A stretch of 64,000 nucleotides of DNA. It comes from Strigamia acuminata (taxonomy: Eukaryota; Arthropoda; Chilopoda; Geophilomorpha; Linotaeniidae). Position 1 is the first letter of the stretch, and every line of letters starts with the position of its first letter. A program made the translations under genes and the position numbers. The DNA is taken from NCBI GenBank assembly GCA_949358305.1, contig OX442315.1, forward strand, positions 23,338,427 through 23,402,426, read 5' to 3'. A model generated the notes under the pieces. It saw only the letters and a program-made list of their open reading frames with translations. It was not told the DNA's origin and made no database searches. Positions 1 to 13,455 of this stretch are shown here, piece by piece.

Positions 1-704
1 TAGTCTTGACAGGGCGGATGAAAGTAAAAGCTTCCGAGTGTTTGCACCATCACAAAAGAGACTCGAGAAGCAAGCTAATGTATCCATGTGCGGGGGCCCG
101 TGTATTTGGTGTTTTTGATCTCGGCAGCCACGTACTGAACCAATTGGCTGTTTTGAGGCTTTTTGTGGTGGATGGGAGCAAATGATTGCACTGGAGGTAT
201 GCGAGTCAGCTGGTGCAATTATTGTCGCGTGGATAAGGTACAGGGGTTGGGGGAGAGGTGATTTTTCCACTAGAGTTTCTCTTTTCCTTCTCTGCCACCC
301 AGGCTAATGGAAAGTATTGGAATTCTGTCAGTGAGCTACCATACTCGGTCGGTGTTTAGCGAAAAATTTGCAGTTTGTGCTCGACTGTCTCGATCGTGTT
401 GGGCTAGGAGGGCGAACAAAAGACGGTTTCACGTCTCGGTATTGGATTCTTGAAAAAAAATGTAGTGATAAAGTATCGATTGAGAGTGGGAAAGAGTTGG
501 CTACTTAAATGTCGAGAAGCAAATACCGGTAAGGTAAACGCCACTTTCTCCTTTTTTAGTGTGCTACAGGTAACTTTGTACGAATATTATGTTTGCTTTT
601 CAGGTTCTTGTGTCGGGATTTGGAGTCCTGTTGCTCCTTTCCTAAACTCGGTAAAAACAAAATCAGGTGAAGTAATTTTTTTTTTTTTGCTTTTCTTCTT
701 TCAG
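1..704 (+). other. TIAR intron, 5' part of window
   Basis: This precedes the first recognisable TIAR exon and ends in a pyrimidine tract plus CAG at 704. No RRM1 sequence or other protein similarity was seen. The short open frames here end at random stops, so I read it as intron. Confidence 0.6.
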
Positions 705-3700
705 AGCACTTTCACATATTTGTTGGTGATTTAAGTCCAGAAATCGAAACACATACTCTTAAGGACGCATTTGCACCATTTGGAGAAATATCGTAAGTAG
801 TTTTTTTTTCCGATCTTTAGCTCTGAATGTATGGTGATTTCAAACAAAATATTAGTTACGTTTGAAAGGAGAAACGGATTTTCTCTTAATCGAACTAAAA
901 TTTAAAAAAAAATTAAATTATAAATGCAATTCCGCTTTGTTTCTACTATCAAATGCAGCTAATATTTGTTACAAAAATATTCTCCTCGTTCATTAAGTTT
1001 TTCAATGCATTTCTATCGTTAAACTGTTTGTGTTTTTTTAATATCTTTAAACACGTTTGTTGCATGATGACTGATATAAAAGGATCTTGTTTTCATGGGG
1101 AAATTATTAATACGTATAAAGATGTAATTGATGACAACAATAATTTATATGTAGAACGTTTTTTTTTATATCCATCTACTTTTTTATATACTTAAATTTA
1201 AGTGAATGATTAATTGGAAATTTCTCTAGTTAAATTTAATCTCTTTCTTCATGGGTATTCTAAAGCATTGATTTTTGATGTGATCTTCTTCTGCTTGCAT
1301 TTATTTCTTTGGAATCTCTTTATCTACTGGTCATACAGAAGAACGATTGGAATTCTCCAGGCTCTGCTCCAGCATGTAAATTTTTATTTGAATTTATTAT
1401 ATATTTTTAATATATTAATATACGTTATTATTATTATTATTATAATTATTATTTCATCAATTATTTTTATTTATTTATATTATTATTATTCTATAACTCT
1501 TGTTATTACTACAATTACTTTTTATTCTTACTACTGTCTTTTAATCAATTATTTACCATAGTTCGTATCAGTTATCATATCCAACGTAAGCTGAGAAATG
1601 AGTACAAAAGGTGAATTCTACTTCTAATTGTATTCTACTTAAACGTTTCTTCTTTAAACAAAAAACAAAAGCCAAAAAAAAATGGAGCCTCATCTTTAAA
1701 ACTAAGAAAATAATTTTTTATTTAACGGGATTTGTATAGAAATGTCTCTTGAGAGAATCGTGAGTCGAAAAGGGGTTGGCGTCTATTTTATTTTACCAAC
1801 CACCCCGAAGGCTCTAAATAGATGAATTAATTAAGAATGGGGCGAGAGGCAAGCGGTCACTGAGAACAACACCACCTGGCACCATGACCTCCCGGTTGGG
1901 AAGAAGACGAGGGAGCGCCATCTCTTTGCTTACTCTCTCTCATCACCGAATGAATGGTGAAGATGGGGGGGCTGGGGGAGGAAGAGAGTGTGAGCGAGCG
2001 GCCTCCTGGGAACATAGCAGGTGTAGGCAGTTGGCCGACCAACATGCAACATGCCTCACGTGATGATACAATCCCCTTTTCCCCTGGAGGAACAAATGAT
2101 CTTATAACTTGCACAGTCTTTTATTTGATTCCGTGTCGCTCAGAGTACAATTGCTGCAACTTGCAAGTTTACTTGCGAAGAACAAAGAAGTGACACGTTT
2201 CTGAAAGGGCGTGATATTAGGGCTGACAGTTTCCTTGGATGGGCCTTATCTCTAATCCACCTATTGGTTTCCATAATGGATTGGAGACGATCATTAGTGA
2301 GGAGCAGCTCTCCCAACAATGCATCCCTATCTCGCTCCTTTTAGTGCAGAACGGAAGTAGTTTCCCTTTTTGCTATTTCACCATTATTGAAAATTGTTTT
2401 CTATAGTAACTTTTCAATTCACTAAGTTAAGTTTCGACCGTTAGCTGATAAAGATATCCAATTCGTTTTTTAAAAAAAGAAAGAAGTTAGGTAGCCGTAT
2501 AAACAGAATAGACAGAATAGGTTAAAGACGAGAAAGTGCTTAAGGAAGTTGAAATGAAATTATTGAGGAGCGAATGAGTGTGTCCAGATGAGATATGTTG
2601 CAACTAGTGGTGTTGTCAAAACGATGAATGACAGTGCAACGTTTAAACCGCACACTGGTAATGTTATGAATAGTCGGTGGAGACCGCATACGCCAGTGAT
2701 TGCGTCCACGCTCTGCTGCCTCGGGTTGAGAGGCAAGATTGTCCGAATTAAAGAAGTTGTCTGAGTTATTTGACTGGCATTGCCCTTCCCTCGAGTCAGT
2801 TTCCTGCACACAGACTTTAGTCGATAACTAATGTACTCAATAAGCTGTGAGCTGCAGCTACACTTTGAACAGCAAAGAGTTGTAAAACGGGCCATTAAAT
2901 GTGCGAGGCCCATCTGATCCTAATTAAATATCGAGGCTGCAGGAGGTTCCTTGACTCTAAAATACTGTGTGGCCCAAGGAACTGTGAAAGCGGCTAGAAG
3001 GACCAAGCGTACGTGCGGGAGAAGGAGGAGGATAGAAAGCCTAATTAGCACCGCACTATTAATTCTAAACTGCCCCTTTAAGCAAAAGCAATACGACATG
3101 TCAAAAAGTTTCTCAGTTTTTTTTTTTTTTCGTTTTTTTTTTTTTGCTTTATTTTTATATTTTCGTTTTTTTTATTTTTGAAAAATGGTAAATCTATTTT
3201 AGTAAGCATGACGGATAGGTAGGTGTACAGGTGTCAATAAGGGAATTGAATTGTACAAGCCAAAGTGAGGGGGGTCTGGACCCAAGCAATGTTTTGTCGG
3301 TGGCGAGTAATCTGCTCTCATCCTCTTCCTTTTTTATTTTCCATGCCCGGCAATTCTTCTTTTTTTGGCTTGCGGCCAGAATGTCTTATGGGGACCTCTG
3401 GACACTCGAACGGGGCACAATCCCGTAGGGATTTATTGGATCCTCTTCATCAATAAGTCGCTCCCCCACGACGAGTGCTGAGTGAACTTGAAGCTGATCG
3501 TTCATGTATTTTGACAAAAATTGCAACTTACAAGTTGCTGTACCTGTAAATAAAAGGACGAGCGATGTTTTCCTTTTCTTTTCGTTCTTTGGTCCAGTTT
3601 TTCTAGTCAATCTTAAAAGCAATGATTTTTATGAGGAAACGGGATTGTATAAAAGCGACTCGCTCTATCCGATATGATTTGTTCTACATCCGGTTGGCTT

Positions 3701-6700
3701 GTATGGACTGGCAGAAAAATGGCCGGTCTGAGGGAGAAAACAATTGTGATTGGCCATCAGTGTAAATCTCACTCGGCCAAGTTGCTACAGTCCATTCACT
3801 GCGACAAAGAAGTAGCATGAGAAATCGTCGTCTTGATGGCTCTTAAGTAAAGCGTCGCTGCGTCTTTTGTTTTGTATGTTGAGTTGGTTGGGTAATAAAT
3901 GTTTGCAACTAGGATTTGTTCTTGTTGGGTAGACAAGTTGATATTGGCAATTGGTTGCGGTCACCACGTTGATAGTACGGAGCAAATGAGTCGGCATGTT
4001 GTTGTTTTCATTTTCACTCTGAAGATTGACCATTTGCACTCACTGTCCACTGAGATTCTATTTGTCTTTCCTTTCGCTCGGTTGCTTCAAGTCGAGAGAA
4101 AGAGAGAGGGGATCCGCTTTTCTGCAACAGCGAGGGCGGGGGATTTGAGTTATTCTAATTGAGCAAGAGAAAACACGCGACTAATTTTTCCGGAGTTGTG
4201 CATTTCCCTCCAATTTGAGTAAAGTAGTCTAGTGAAGATTACTCGATCCCAAAAAAATTAACATTTGTTATTAATTTTTTTTTCCCTCTTTCTCGTCTAC
4301 TGTCTGTAAGCTTTAGCTGTTGCACAAATTAGAAACTTTCTAAAGTGGATTTGTTGAGATTAGCTGGAGATGGAATTAACTAAAAATTATTAAGTCTGCT
4401 AATTTCCTGTAAATTGAGACTCCTTAATGGCTTTTTTTTATAGCTTCTATTATTTCACAAATACAAGAAGAGGGAAAAAAATCTAGCTCCATAATTTGGT
4501 TTAGGAATTGAACGAGAAGACTTTTAATCTCCAATAACGTAGTTGGCAGAAAAAGGAAGTTGGCAAATATGGCACAGTGGTGAAGAAGGGCTATAAATAA
4601 GTGAAAAGCAGAAGCAGGAGCAGCAGGCGCAGTGAATCGGCGTGTGCCTGACCCAAGGGAAATCTAGCGGTGCACTGCCCCTCCGCACTCTACGGACTTT
4701 TCATATTGACTATACTAATCAAAAGCCGAAACTGAGGCAGAGTTGCATGGGACTTGGTCCCTCATACAGTAGTCATTGGTTTCCTCGTTTGCCATTTTCA
4801 TTTTCTTGCATCTTAGTGAAGTTTATCCGACCTTGCAAATGGGTTTATCTCATCGCCCTGCTCAATTTTTGCTGTCCGCTTCATTGCTTTTAATAATTTG
4901 GCTTTATCAGTCGAAGGAAATTGTTTTCTTCTTTCCTTTCCTCCAACCGCCTGGCTTTATCTCTTTGTGTTGCTGATGGATTTTATATGAATTCAGGTAA
5001 CTTGTGTAAACACGTCACAGTATGAGTTCAAATGACTCAGCATGTGGGAGGTTTTTTGCCCTCCTCTTCCATTTATCGTCATTCTGATTCTTCGATTCTT
5101 TTCCTCTGTCTGCTCATCGCTACAAACTGTCATCACTCTTTGAAAATTTTGTAGATCGCATTTATTTTCGGAGACTTAACTGATGACTTGATTCCCTCAC
5201 GTGTCGTCAGTCACTTGAGCCGTGCTCGTTTTTCTGATTGAAGAGGGAAGGAACGTCCCCTCTTTTTTCCCCACTTTTTTTTACAAGGAAGTGAGCAAGT
5301 GAAAACCTTTTCACTTTAACCTGTCCTCTTCGTGTATGGAAACAACACCTTTTTTTTCTCGTATTTTTTAACGTGACCAAACTTGAGAAAAAAATCGTTG
5401 TTGTTTTTTTTCTACAAAATATATATGCGATATAATATATATATTTGTAGCCCTATGACTGCAGGATTTTTCTCGAGAACTTTTTTCTTTGGGTTGGCAA
5501 GAGAATAGCGCTTTTATGAGTCCCTTGTAGTTCAAGCAATGACATTTGCATAATATCTCCTCGGGGTCTGTTGCTGCCCAGATTGCAAAATTTTCTGCTT
5601 TTGTAAAAAATGTATAGGTTAAGGAAACGTAACGCATTCTCGTTTTCCTCCTCGTCTCTCTGTTTAGAGAGCTTGCTCTTCACCTCTTGAAACATGTATA
5701 GATTACTAGATGTGCAAAATCTTGACACAAGACGCCTAAACTGTTTGTCCTCGGTTTGTCCATTAATGTTGCAAGCTGTAGTTTCCATCTTTCCGGTTCC
5801 AGCCATTACATTTTAGTTTATTTATATTTTTATTTGCAACTATTTTTTTCATTGTATATACGTGATGGTCAGCTTGTTCGTAGTGTTTAGACTTGGCTAA
5901 TGAACAAACAATGGAGGCAGTAGTCATTTTTTTCCCTTCTTTTACTTTTGCATGAGTAGTGATGGACGGCTATACAATTGACTCTCTAGAAATGGCTGCA
6001 GAAGAGGGCTGTTAGCTCGTTATTCTTTGTCCCCATTTCGCATTCCTCCCTTTCGTCTACCCATTGGGTCCACTTCCCTATGGAAAAGTCCATTAGCATT
6101 GCCATCAGAGTTCAAAACCGACTGCAGTAGAAGAGGAAAGTACTTTCTCTTCCCTTAAAAACTCTGCATAAAAGAATGGAATGCACTTGATTTTTATCAA
6201 AGGACAATATTTATTCAATATTATTTTTTTGTCAAAACTATTTTACTTGTACTAATACATGACTTTCTAACTTTAATCACACGATGTACGTAATAAAAAA
6301 ATATATTTATTTACTGTACTTATTATTGTAAGTCTAAAGCAAATATTTTTTTTTTACATTTTACGGGGAATAATCTTCTTTTTTTACATTCAACTCTTCT
6401 TTTCAAATTTCTGTTGATTCGAATGTGGGCAATTGTTAAAGATTAATCTTTTTTTTCTCTTTTTTTTTTTTGCAGAGATTGTCGTGTGGTACGGGACCCA
6501 CAGACGCTCAAATCCAAAGGCTATGGTTTCGTTTCGTTCATCAAAAAAGCGGTGAGAATATTTTTATTTTTGTTATTTAAAAAGTTGAAGTAGAAGTAGA
6601 AAATTACGAGGATAAGATGTTTTCATGCGGGGATGATTTGTTATTTATAACTATGCCGAGATTGCTCTAAATTTTTAACCTGGTGCACCCCCGCACTGAT

Positions 6701-9700
6701 TCCCACTTGGATTTCTATCTACATAGTGTAGGTAGTCCAACGTAGGTAGGCTGTCACAGATCCACCATCTTCATGTCACAAACGCTCTGATTTAAACACG
6801 ACTTTTGGGATCTCGGCTGCGGGCTAAACAACTGGCAGGGATTTGGCCGCAATCCTGTGATGGAGAGGCGACAGACCCACACTAGAGATGGAGCTGCCAC
6901 CAGCCGATAGCCTCGACTGATAACGACTGTGTGACTGGTGGAACCCCTTCAATCTTTTCTCTCCTTATTTCCCCCTACACTTGCTTCTACTCTGAAGCAA
7001 GCGATGCTGTCTCGAAGAAGGGAAGGGAAGGAAAAAAATGTTAGCTGCCTATTTTCGTGCAGACTTTTTTCTTTTTCTTCTTCTTCTCTTTTTTACTGCA
7101 AAGCAGCTTCTTAGGCTGTTTGGACTCCAACCAAATTGTGTTTGCTTCAAACCAAATTGTGTTTGCCCTCACATGTTTGCATGACAGGAAAGAATTACCC
7201 TTTTAAGCCTGTTTAGGTTAACCAAACGTTGTTTGCACATACAAAGTATTGCACTTATTTACAATTTCTCAGAAGAGGAAATAAAAAAGAAAAAAGAAAT
7301 GTTTTCTATTTTTTTTAAATACTGTTTGTCGTAAGGATTGGAAAGAGAAATGTTGACTTCTTCAAAAATGGCAACAGGAAAATGAATGAGAAGAGATTGT
7401 GTCAACAATTGCGGTTGTCCGCCGAAGTCCGTCCGTCGCTGCTCGCTGGGACTGTTGTGTCAATCATGGGGGTCGAGTGAGTGATTCGACTCGAAGCTGT
7501 GCTTTGCACCAGAAATTGGCAAGCGTGCCTTTTGGATAGGCTTAAGTGGACACGACTATAAAGCTTCCTTATCGAGTGCTTAAGCCGACGATTTATGCCA
7601 TAGCTCAAGGCATTTGCTAGGCGAATGATTGTCCTGATCTACTAGTGGACCCACCCCCGACTGCTGGACACAGACACGTTTCTTTTCTGGCTCCCCTGTT
7701 GCGATAGTAAGGCCAATTTCCTTCACGGTTTTTTGCTAGCTCTATTCGCCTTCCCTTTCCTTCCCTTCCCTTTCGTTCGTTTGTTTAGTTGGTCGTTTGT
7801 CAATTCGTTGTTGGTGTTGGTCGATTTGGCTCACATCTAATATACTTAGAGCTGTTTATTTATCTTCTTTGTTGCTCTTATTGACTTTGGTTTTAATCAC
7901 ACTTCTTTATTTGCAGGAAGCGGAGAATGCGATCGCTAGCATGAATGGCCAATGGTTAGGAAGTCGGACCATCCGAACAAATTGGGCAACAAGAAAGCCT
8001 CCTGCCCCTAGATCACAGAATGACGGTAAGGAGCTTATTTTGGTCGGTAGGTACACAAAGCGAAGCTTTCTCTTTGTCCACTTTTCCCCAAAGGGACCTT
8101 GATTGCATGTTGTACAAGTACATCGATGTATCGCTCATGGCATAATAGCTGCTCATGAGACGGTGTAGTTTGCCAGCTAATTGCATTGTAAATAGTGTCA
8201 AATTTAGACACGAGAGATGGAAGATGCCACACAGTTAACTGCTTTTTTATTAGCAGTAAAGCGCCAACATGATCCTGTAAATGAGTCATCGTCATCTTGT
8301 GCAATGCACGCCATGAGTGCTTGTTTACTTTATAGTAAAGATTACTTCGAAAATATTCAACGATAATGGATTCAGTCGAAACGAAATAATATAAATAACA
8401 AATAAGAAAAATAAAAGCCCTCCCGTCCCGTCTTTTGTCCCGAGTTGGACCCTTGCATTTACTGCTGATAGTGACACCGAACCGATGCGATGGTGTTCGT
8501 GTTTTGTGAGTGAGTGAGTGCGAGATCGATAGCGTGTTTGAGTTTGAGTTTGAGTTTGAGGGGTGGAGCCGACCTTGCTTGTCACCCTGAGTTGGTGTTT
8601 GGCGTTTGATGGCGGTTGAGTGTGTCTTTTTTTCCAATTGGAGCAGTTTGTTAAAATCTTTTACTGCTTGCTTGTGACTGTTATCCATCGAGACCCTTTG
8701 CTAGTTATTCTTATTGGTGAGTGCAGATGATGGTGACATTTTGCCCTAGAAGCACGATGTGGCAAGTGGCAAATTAATGAAGGAATTATGGCATCCTTCC
8801 GTCTTTATATTGCTCCAATCAAACATACTAGTGGGACGACAATTTTTTTTTCTTTTCTTTTTTTTCTTTATTTCTTCTGCTTTTTTGTATGTCTGCCCCC
8901 AAATGTGAAGAGGAAAGCAATGTTTCATTTGTTCGTGCATTATAGAAAAAAAAATTAATTGACTTTATCTCTTGCACAGCTGAAAGAACATGGATTGCTA
9001 CCATGTTGAAAATGGGTTTTATCAGAAATAAAAAGAAAAAACGTGTAATGAATGCAAGATGATCCTTCTCTTGCCTCACTACGATCCGACAGATGAGTTA
9101 GTGATAGGGAAAAAAATAAAAATGGATGGTAGTGGGCGGTGAACTGAATTTGTGTTGAGGGAACTGTAATTGGAAAAATTCTTTAGGTTGAATGAAAAGA
9201 CGGGTGGATGAAGATTAGCAATATGAATTTTTGTTCCCCCTAAATGTTAATTCAAAGTTGACTTTCGTTTATTTCTGTTTCTGTTTCTATTTCTATTTTT
9301 CTCTTGCGTAATGATTTTTTCTTCTTTTTGTTATTTCTATTTTGCAGCTAATGCCAAACCTCTTACTTTTGATGAAGTTTACAATCAATCCAGTCCCACA
9401 AATTGCACAGTTTATTGTGGAGGAATTACGCAAGGTCTGACAGAAGAGCTCATGCAGAAGACTTTCACTCCATTCGGCCCCATCCAAGAAATTCGAGTAT
9501 TTAAGGATAAAGGATATGCATTCATCAGGTAATTATGACCATTAAAAATTGATGGGAAAAAGCGGTCGGTTTATTCCGAGGCAGATAAGAGGTTTAGCTG
9601 GATTTGAATTGTGTCTGGGTTGTTATTTTTGAAAGCAAGGGCTAAAAATCTGAGTTGAGGTTCAAGCCAGGCGAACTAATTTCCCACCCAGAACACAACA

Positions 9701-12318
9701 AGAATGGGAGGGAGAGGAAAAAGCTTTTATGGTTTGTGACTCTGCATCCATTCTGATTAATGAACCGGCCCTTAACTGCGGGCGCATGAGAGAAAATGTC
9801 GAGATCACATCACTTCGCTGTTGTCCACTTTGTTCGTTAATGATGGCGAATGGATAATCTCGTTCCATAAAAATGTTTCCATGAACGAAGAAAAAGAGCG
9901 GAGAGGAGAGAAAAGAAGAGAAGAGCAGAGAAGGAGAAGGAGAAAGGCGAGTGTGAAAAGAGTTGGGTGGACCGTAGAGGCAGGGGCAGCAGCGTTGTTC
10001 ATGAGCCGCCCATTTTGCTGGTGCAACTGCCTGGCAGACACACTTAATATTGATTAGAAAGAGCCAGCGAGTAATAGCCAGCGTGCTAATATTCATCTAA
10101 GGCTTTGCATTTACTGCAAATTGCCTGCCGCTAATGGCCAACGGACCAAGTGGCTGCGGCCGGTTCTCTTTATCATGTCGTCCGCAGCGACTGACCTCCA
10201 TTCGCGCATCGCAACTGCGCCTGTTTTGTCCTCCCACTTTTCTTTCTGCCACGCGGAATACGGTGGGTGGGTGTAGCGTGTGGCATGTACTGTCCTTTTG
10301 TGCACTGCAGCGTGCCGAGTGTCCTGCAACACCGTCGCACAACGCCAGTGTATTAAAGTAGGGTGCATTGAATGCAAATGAAGCGAAAAGCGAACGAGAG
10401 AAGCGAACGGGTCGGCTGCGAGAATGGCAACAGAGTAGAGTACGATGCAAGAATATTCGAAAATGGCACGTGTGAAACACGTCAGCCGCGAAAAGCAAAT
10501 TTCCGAAGCAAGTGTGTGCGGGAATAATTACAATATTTCTCGGCCCCTTCCCATTCCCTTCCCTTCCCTTCACCCTCTTTCAATCTCGCAAAGTTTGGAT
10601 TCGTTCTTGTAGAATCCATCGTGATGGGAGTAAAGATAATAAAATGATATTTACAAAAGTGTTACTGTAATCACGCTGGCCACGAGGAAGAAACAACGCT
10701 CGTTTTACATAAAGGAAGTGAGTGGAATGAGCGTTTCATAATGGCCAGCGAGTCCGGCGGATTATTCACGCGCCGTTGAACCGACAGCGGAGAAAGAACT
10801 TGATAAGGGTGATCTCTTTGACTCTGTTAAGGACTTACAAGTTAGCGAGACCTCGTTAATGGAAATCAACTCATTTGTTTTAGTGCACAATTGGTGTTTT
10901 GTTATCGATTGATTGCATTTATTATTATTGGATTGCTCAATATGCAGATTGGCAAAAGCAAGAGTGGGAGTGGGAGATGTGTGATGACTAATCCCCGTCT
11001 GGGGCTCGCTTGTGCTAAGGCGAAGGGGGTTAGTACGTGAGAGTGTTAACGAGGCGGCGTTTGCCTGATCCCAATTGGAGGCGGATATGCAAATAGGTGC
11101 ATCCGCGAGCGATGGGCACCAGCTGGCCTTCGGAAACGGAAGGCTTTGCTTCGATATTGAGCGCCGTTCTACTTTCACCTCTAATTGCAGCTCGTTGCCA
11201 TTAGGGGCATGCGAAATATGGGGGCTGAGAAGAGTTTCGTTTGCAAATCCAGGCCTCGAAATGACAGTTATCGCGTGCAAGCATCAATATTGAGGGATGA
11301 ACGCTTTATTTATAATTCGATATTTTTTTTAATTCATGCAGGTTTGCAACGAAGGAATCAGCTACTCACGCCATTGTGTCTGTCCATAATACCGATGTAA
11401 ATGGCCAGACGGTTAAATGCTCCTGGGGAAAGGAGTCTGGTGATCCAAACAATCAACAGCAACAGCAGGTAAGAAAAATTCATTTCTAAACAAATTGCGG
11501 ACAACTTTACAAAAAACAGTGCATGATCGAAGGTCATCATTTGCAGTTAAATTGGTGGCGAAATGCAGCAGAATAACTTATTTACATTTCTTAAGCAAGG
11601 TTTAAAAATAAAAAGAATTGAACTGCTGAATGTCGCAATTGTAACCAATCGTTAAAGTTTTTACGTTGTAATTACATGTACAAGGTACATGCCATCTGTC
11701 TGGTTACCTACTCCAAGTAGTGTGACTCCACCTTTTGCTCTGTTTTAAATTAAAAAGTGTCATTTATTTGTTAATAACACCCTACTGTTACTGGTGATCG
11801 TGAGCTCGTGAAATTATGCTTATTAATTGGGCGGTACTATTGTTTTTGTCCACTTGTAGCAAAATCTGGCAGCCCAGTACCAGTACAACTATCAACAAAT
11901 GGGGTACTGGTATCCGCAGAGCTATCCTCAGATGCAAAGCCAATTCATGCAAGGCATGCAGGGTTACACATACGGACAGTTTGGATACCAGCAAGGTGGA
12001 TATGGGTAAGATGATTGTTATTTAGTATTTAATTAAAGCTACGATATTTTTTAATTGAGAAAACTTGAATTTAAAATTGTTTTAATTTAAAAATTAATGT
12101 GTTTCTCGTTTTGTTTTTGACTTTTCGTTACGCCATTCAGCCGTACGGATGTCTCGGTTCCTGATGTCTGCCTCTCTGCTTCCAGCATGGGAATGCAGAT
12201 GCCAGGATGGCAAGGTGTGCCGGGACAAGCAATGGCGGCGCAGCAGCAACTTGGACAGGGATTGCAACAACCGGGAATGATGGGTGCATACCCAATGCAA
12301 CAATACCAGGCTCAGTGA
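705..12318 (+). CDS. TIAL1: TIA-1/TIAR RNA-binding protein, 3' exons (5' end outside window)
   Basis: Nuclear/cytoplasmic RNA-binding protein that binds U-rich RNA, regulates alternative splicing and translation, and takes part in stress granules (family knowledge). Seven coding exons join in frame: 705-792, 6476-6551, 7917-8025, 9348-9528, 11342-11468, 11860-12005, 12186-12318 (TGA). The first three complete RRM2, with RNP2 HIFVGDL and RNP1 KGYGFVSF, ending in WATRKPP. The next two encode RRM3, with RNP2 CTVYCGGI and RNP1 KGYAFIRF. The last two encode a Q/G/Y/M-rich low-complexity tail ending in MQQYQAQ. All junctions have GT-AG borders and matching phases. RRM1 and the start codon must lie upstream, because the first exon here begins mid-codon. 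The introns are large (up to 5.7 kb) and U-rich near acceptors, which suits a gene under splicing control. It could be called TIA1 or TIAL1, since invertebrates usually have one co-orthologue. Confidence 0.95.
793..6475 (+). other. TIAR large intron (5.7 kb)
   Basis: Donor GTAAG at 793; acceptor is a long T tract plus TGCAG ending at 6475. It is AT-rich, with poly-T runs and ATT repeats near 1425-1455. No coding exon, transposon or structured RNA was recognised. The segments near 1850-2200, 2540-2950 and 6000-6130 look less AT-rich and could be regulatory, but nothing in them is diagnostic. Confidence 0.6.
6552..11341 (+). other. TIAR introns between RRM2 and RRM3 exons
   Basis: Three introns (6552-7916, 8026-9347, 9529-11341) flank the exons at 7917-8025 and 9348-9528. 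They contain open frames of up to 217 codons on either strand (for example around 8035-8688 and 10097-10573). These lack domains and have repetitive composition, so I do not call them genes. A short TTTGAG tandem lies at 8537-8560. Confidence 0.6.
8537..8560. repeat. TTTGAG tandem (4 copies)
   Basis: Four perfect 6-bp units within a TIAR intron. Confidence 0.8.
12141..12185 (+). promoter_or_regulatory. Possible alternative 3' splice segment of the last TIAR exon
   Basis: Two acceptors precede the last exon: TTCAG ending at 12140 and TTCCAG ending at 12185. The 45 nt between them are in frame and free of stops, so using the first would insert 15 residues before MGMQMPG. The downstream acceptor fits the usual TIA family tail better and is used in the main call. 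This is inferred from sequence only. Confidence 0.4.
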
Positions 12319-12895
12319 CGTCGTTATTGTCATCTCGACAATACTATTACAGCTAATACGATGAGTCTTTCGAGCACAACTAATACACACAGACAATTAA
12401 TTAATCGAAAAGAAACCAATATTGTTGTTGTTATTGGACAAGCGGAGTCAACGGGACTTATAGAGGGGCGACCATATAGAGAACTCAGCGGCGATAGACA
12501 TCAAGTGCTGATACTGAAGATCCCAGAAGCATTCAACCTTATTGTCATCTCGTTGTGTGATAGACTGTGAAATATTTGATGCCCGATGGGTTAGTTTAGT
12601 ATTTTTTGTAGCAGCCCACATGGCATATATACACCATACATCTCTCCCTCGCGTCGTAAAAAGCAGTATTCTTATTCATTGTTGTTTTTTTTCAAGAAAA
12701 CCAAAATTCAATCTTCAGTATTTGTTTTTGATCTTGACTTTAAATCTTTTGCTTTTTGAGCCCACTTTGTTGGAAAAATATCTGATAGGAAACGACCTGT
12801 TCTTGAATTACGATTATTATTATTGAAATATATGTAAATATATATTTTGATAAATCTGAAGAAAAAAGAACAATGAATGGTACGGTGAAGTGTAA

Positions 12896-12901
12896 AATAA
12901 A
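12896..12901 (+). terminator. Proximal AATAAA poly(A) signal for TIAR
   Basis: Canonical hexamer 578 nt after the TIAR stop codon. It is followed within 10 nt by TGTTGGTTAG, a GT-rich downstream element. Confidence 0.5.
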
Positions 12902-13365
12902 TGTTGGTTAGTCAGCCTTTTGACCTATTTTAAGGTGTCAAATTCGCAGACGTATGAAGAAAAAAAAAAGGAAATGGGATTTACATAGTTGGACCTCTTT
13001 GTTTATTCAGTGGTTTTTATGATTGTTGCAAAATGTATGCTCAGGCAAAATTCTCCGCCCTATCTTCCGCCTCTTGTTCATCATTTGACTGGGTTGATGC
13101 TTCTGGTGTTTAGCTTTGTGGTTGTCGTCATCGTCTATAGATAATAGGACGTTTGTATAATTTAGTTTGTAGTTTGCTCCAGTAGAACGGTGATTGAACT
13201 TCATCCCAAAAAATGCAGTAAAGAAATGTGATCAAATTCCAATCAATTTTTACACTTAATATTTCCCTCCCGATAAGTAAGAGGAAGGAATCGATGATAT
13301 TTTATCCCCATCTTTAAAATTGGATCACTCTTCTGCTGGTGCAATTGAACAAAAATAATATTAGT

Positions 13366-13455
13366 AATATATATATACATACATATAAATATATATATAT
13401 ATATACGCGTGTAAAAATAAATATATATATACATATGTATGTATGTATGCACGAA
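13366..13455. repeat. TA/TATG-rich microsatellite
   Basis: Runs of alternating TA with interspersed CATA/TATG units within the TIAR 3' flank. Simple repeat. Confidence 0.8.

Noticed and set aside
8035-8688. 217-codon - strand ORF in a TIAR intron
   Set aside because: Composition is driven by repeats (SNSNSNSN and QTQTQT from TTTGAG units). No domain and no splice partners.
10097-10573. 158-codon - strand ORF in a TIAR intron
   Set aside because: No recognisable domain, and both strands are open over the same stretch. Probably chance in a less AT-rich segment.
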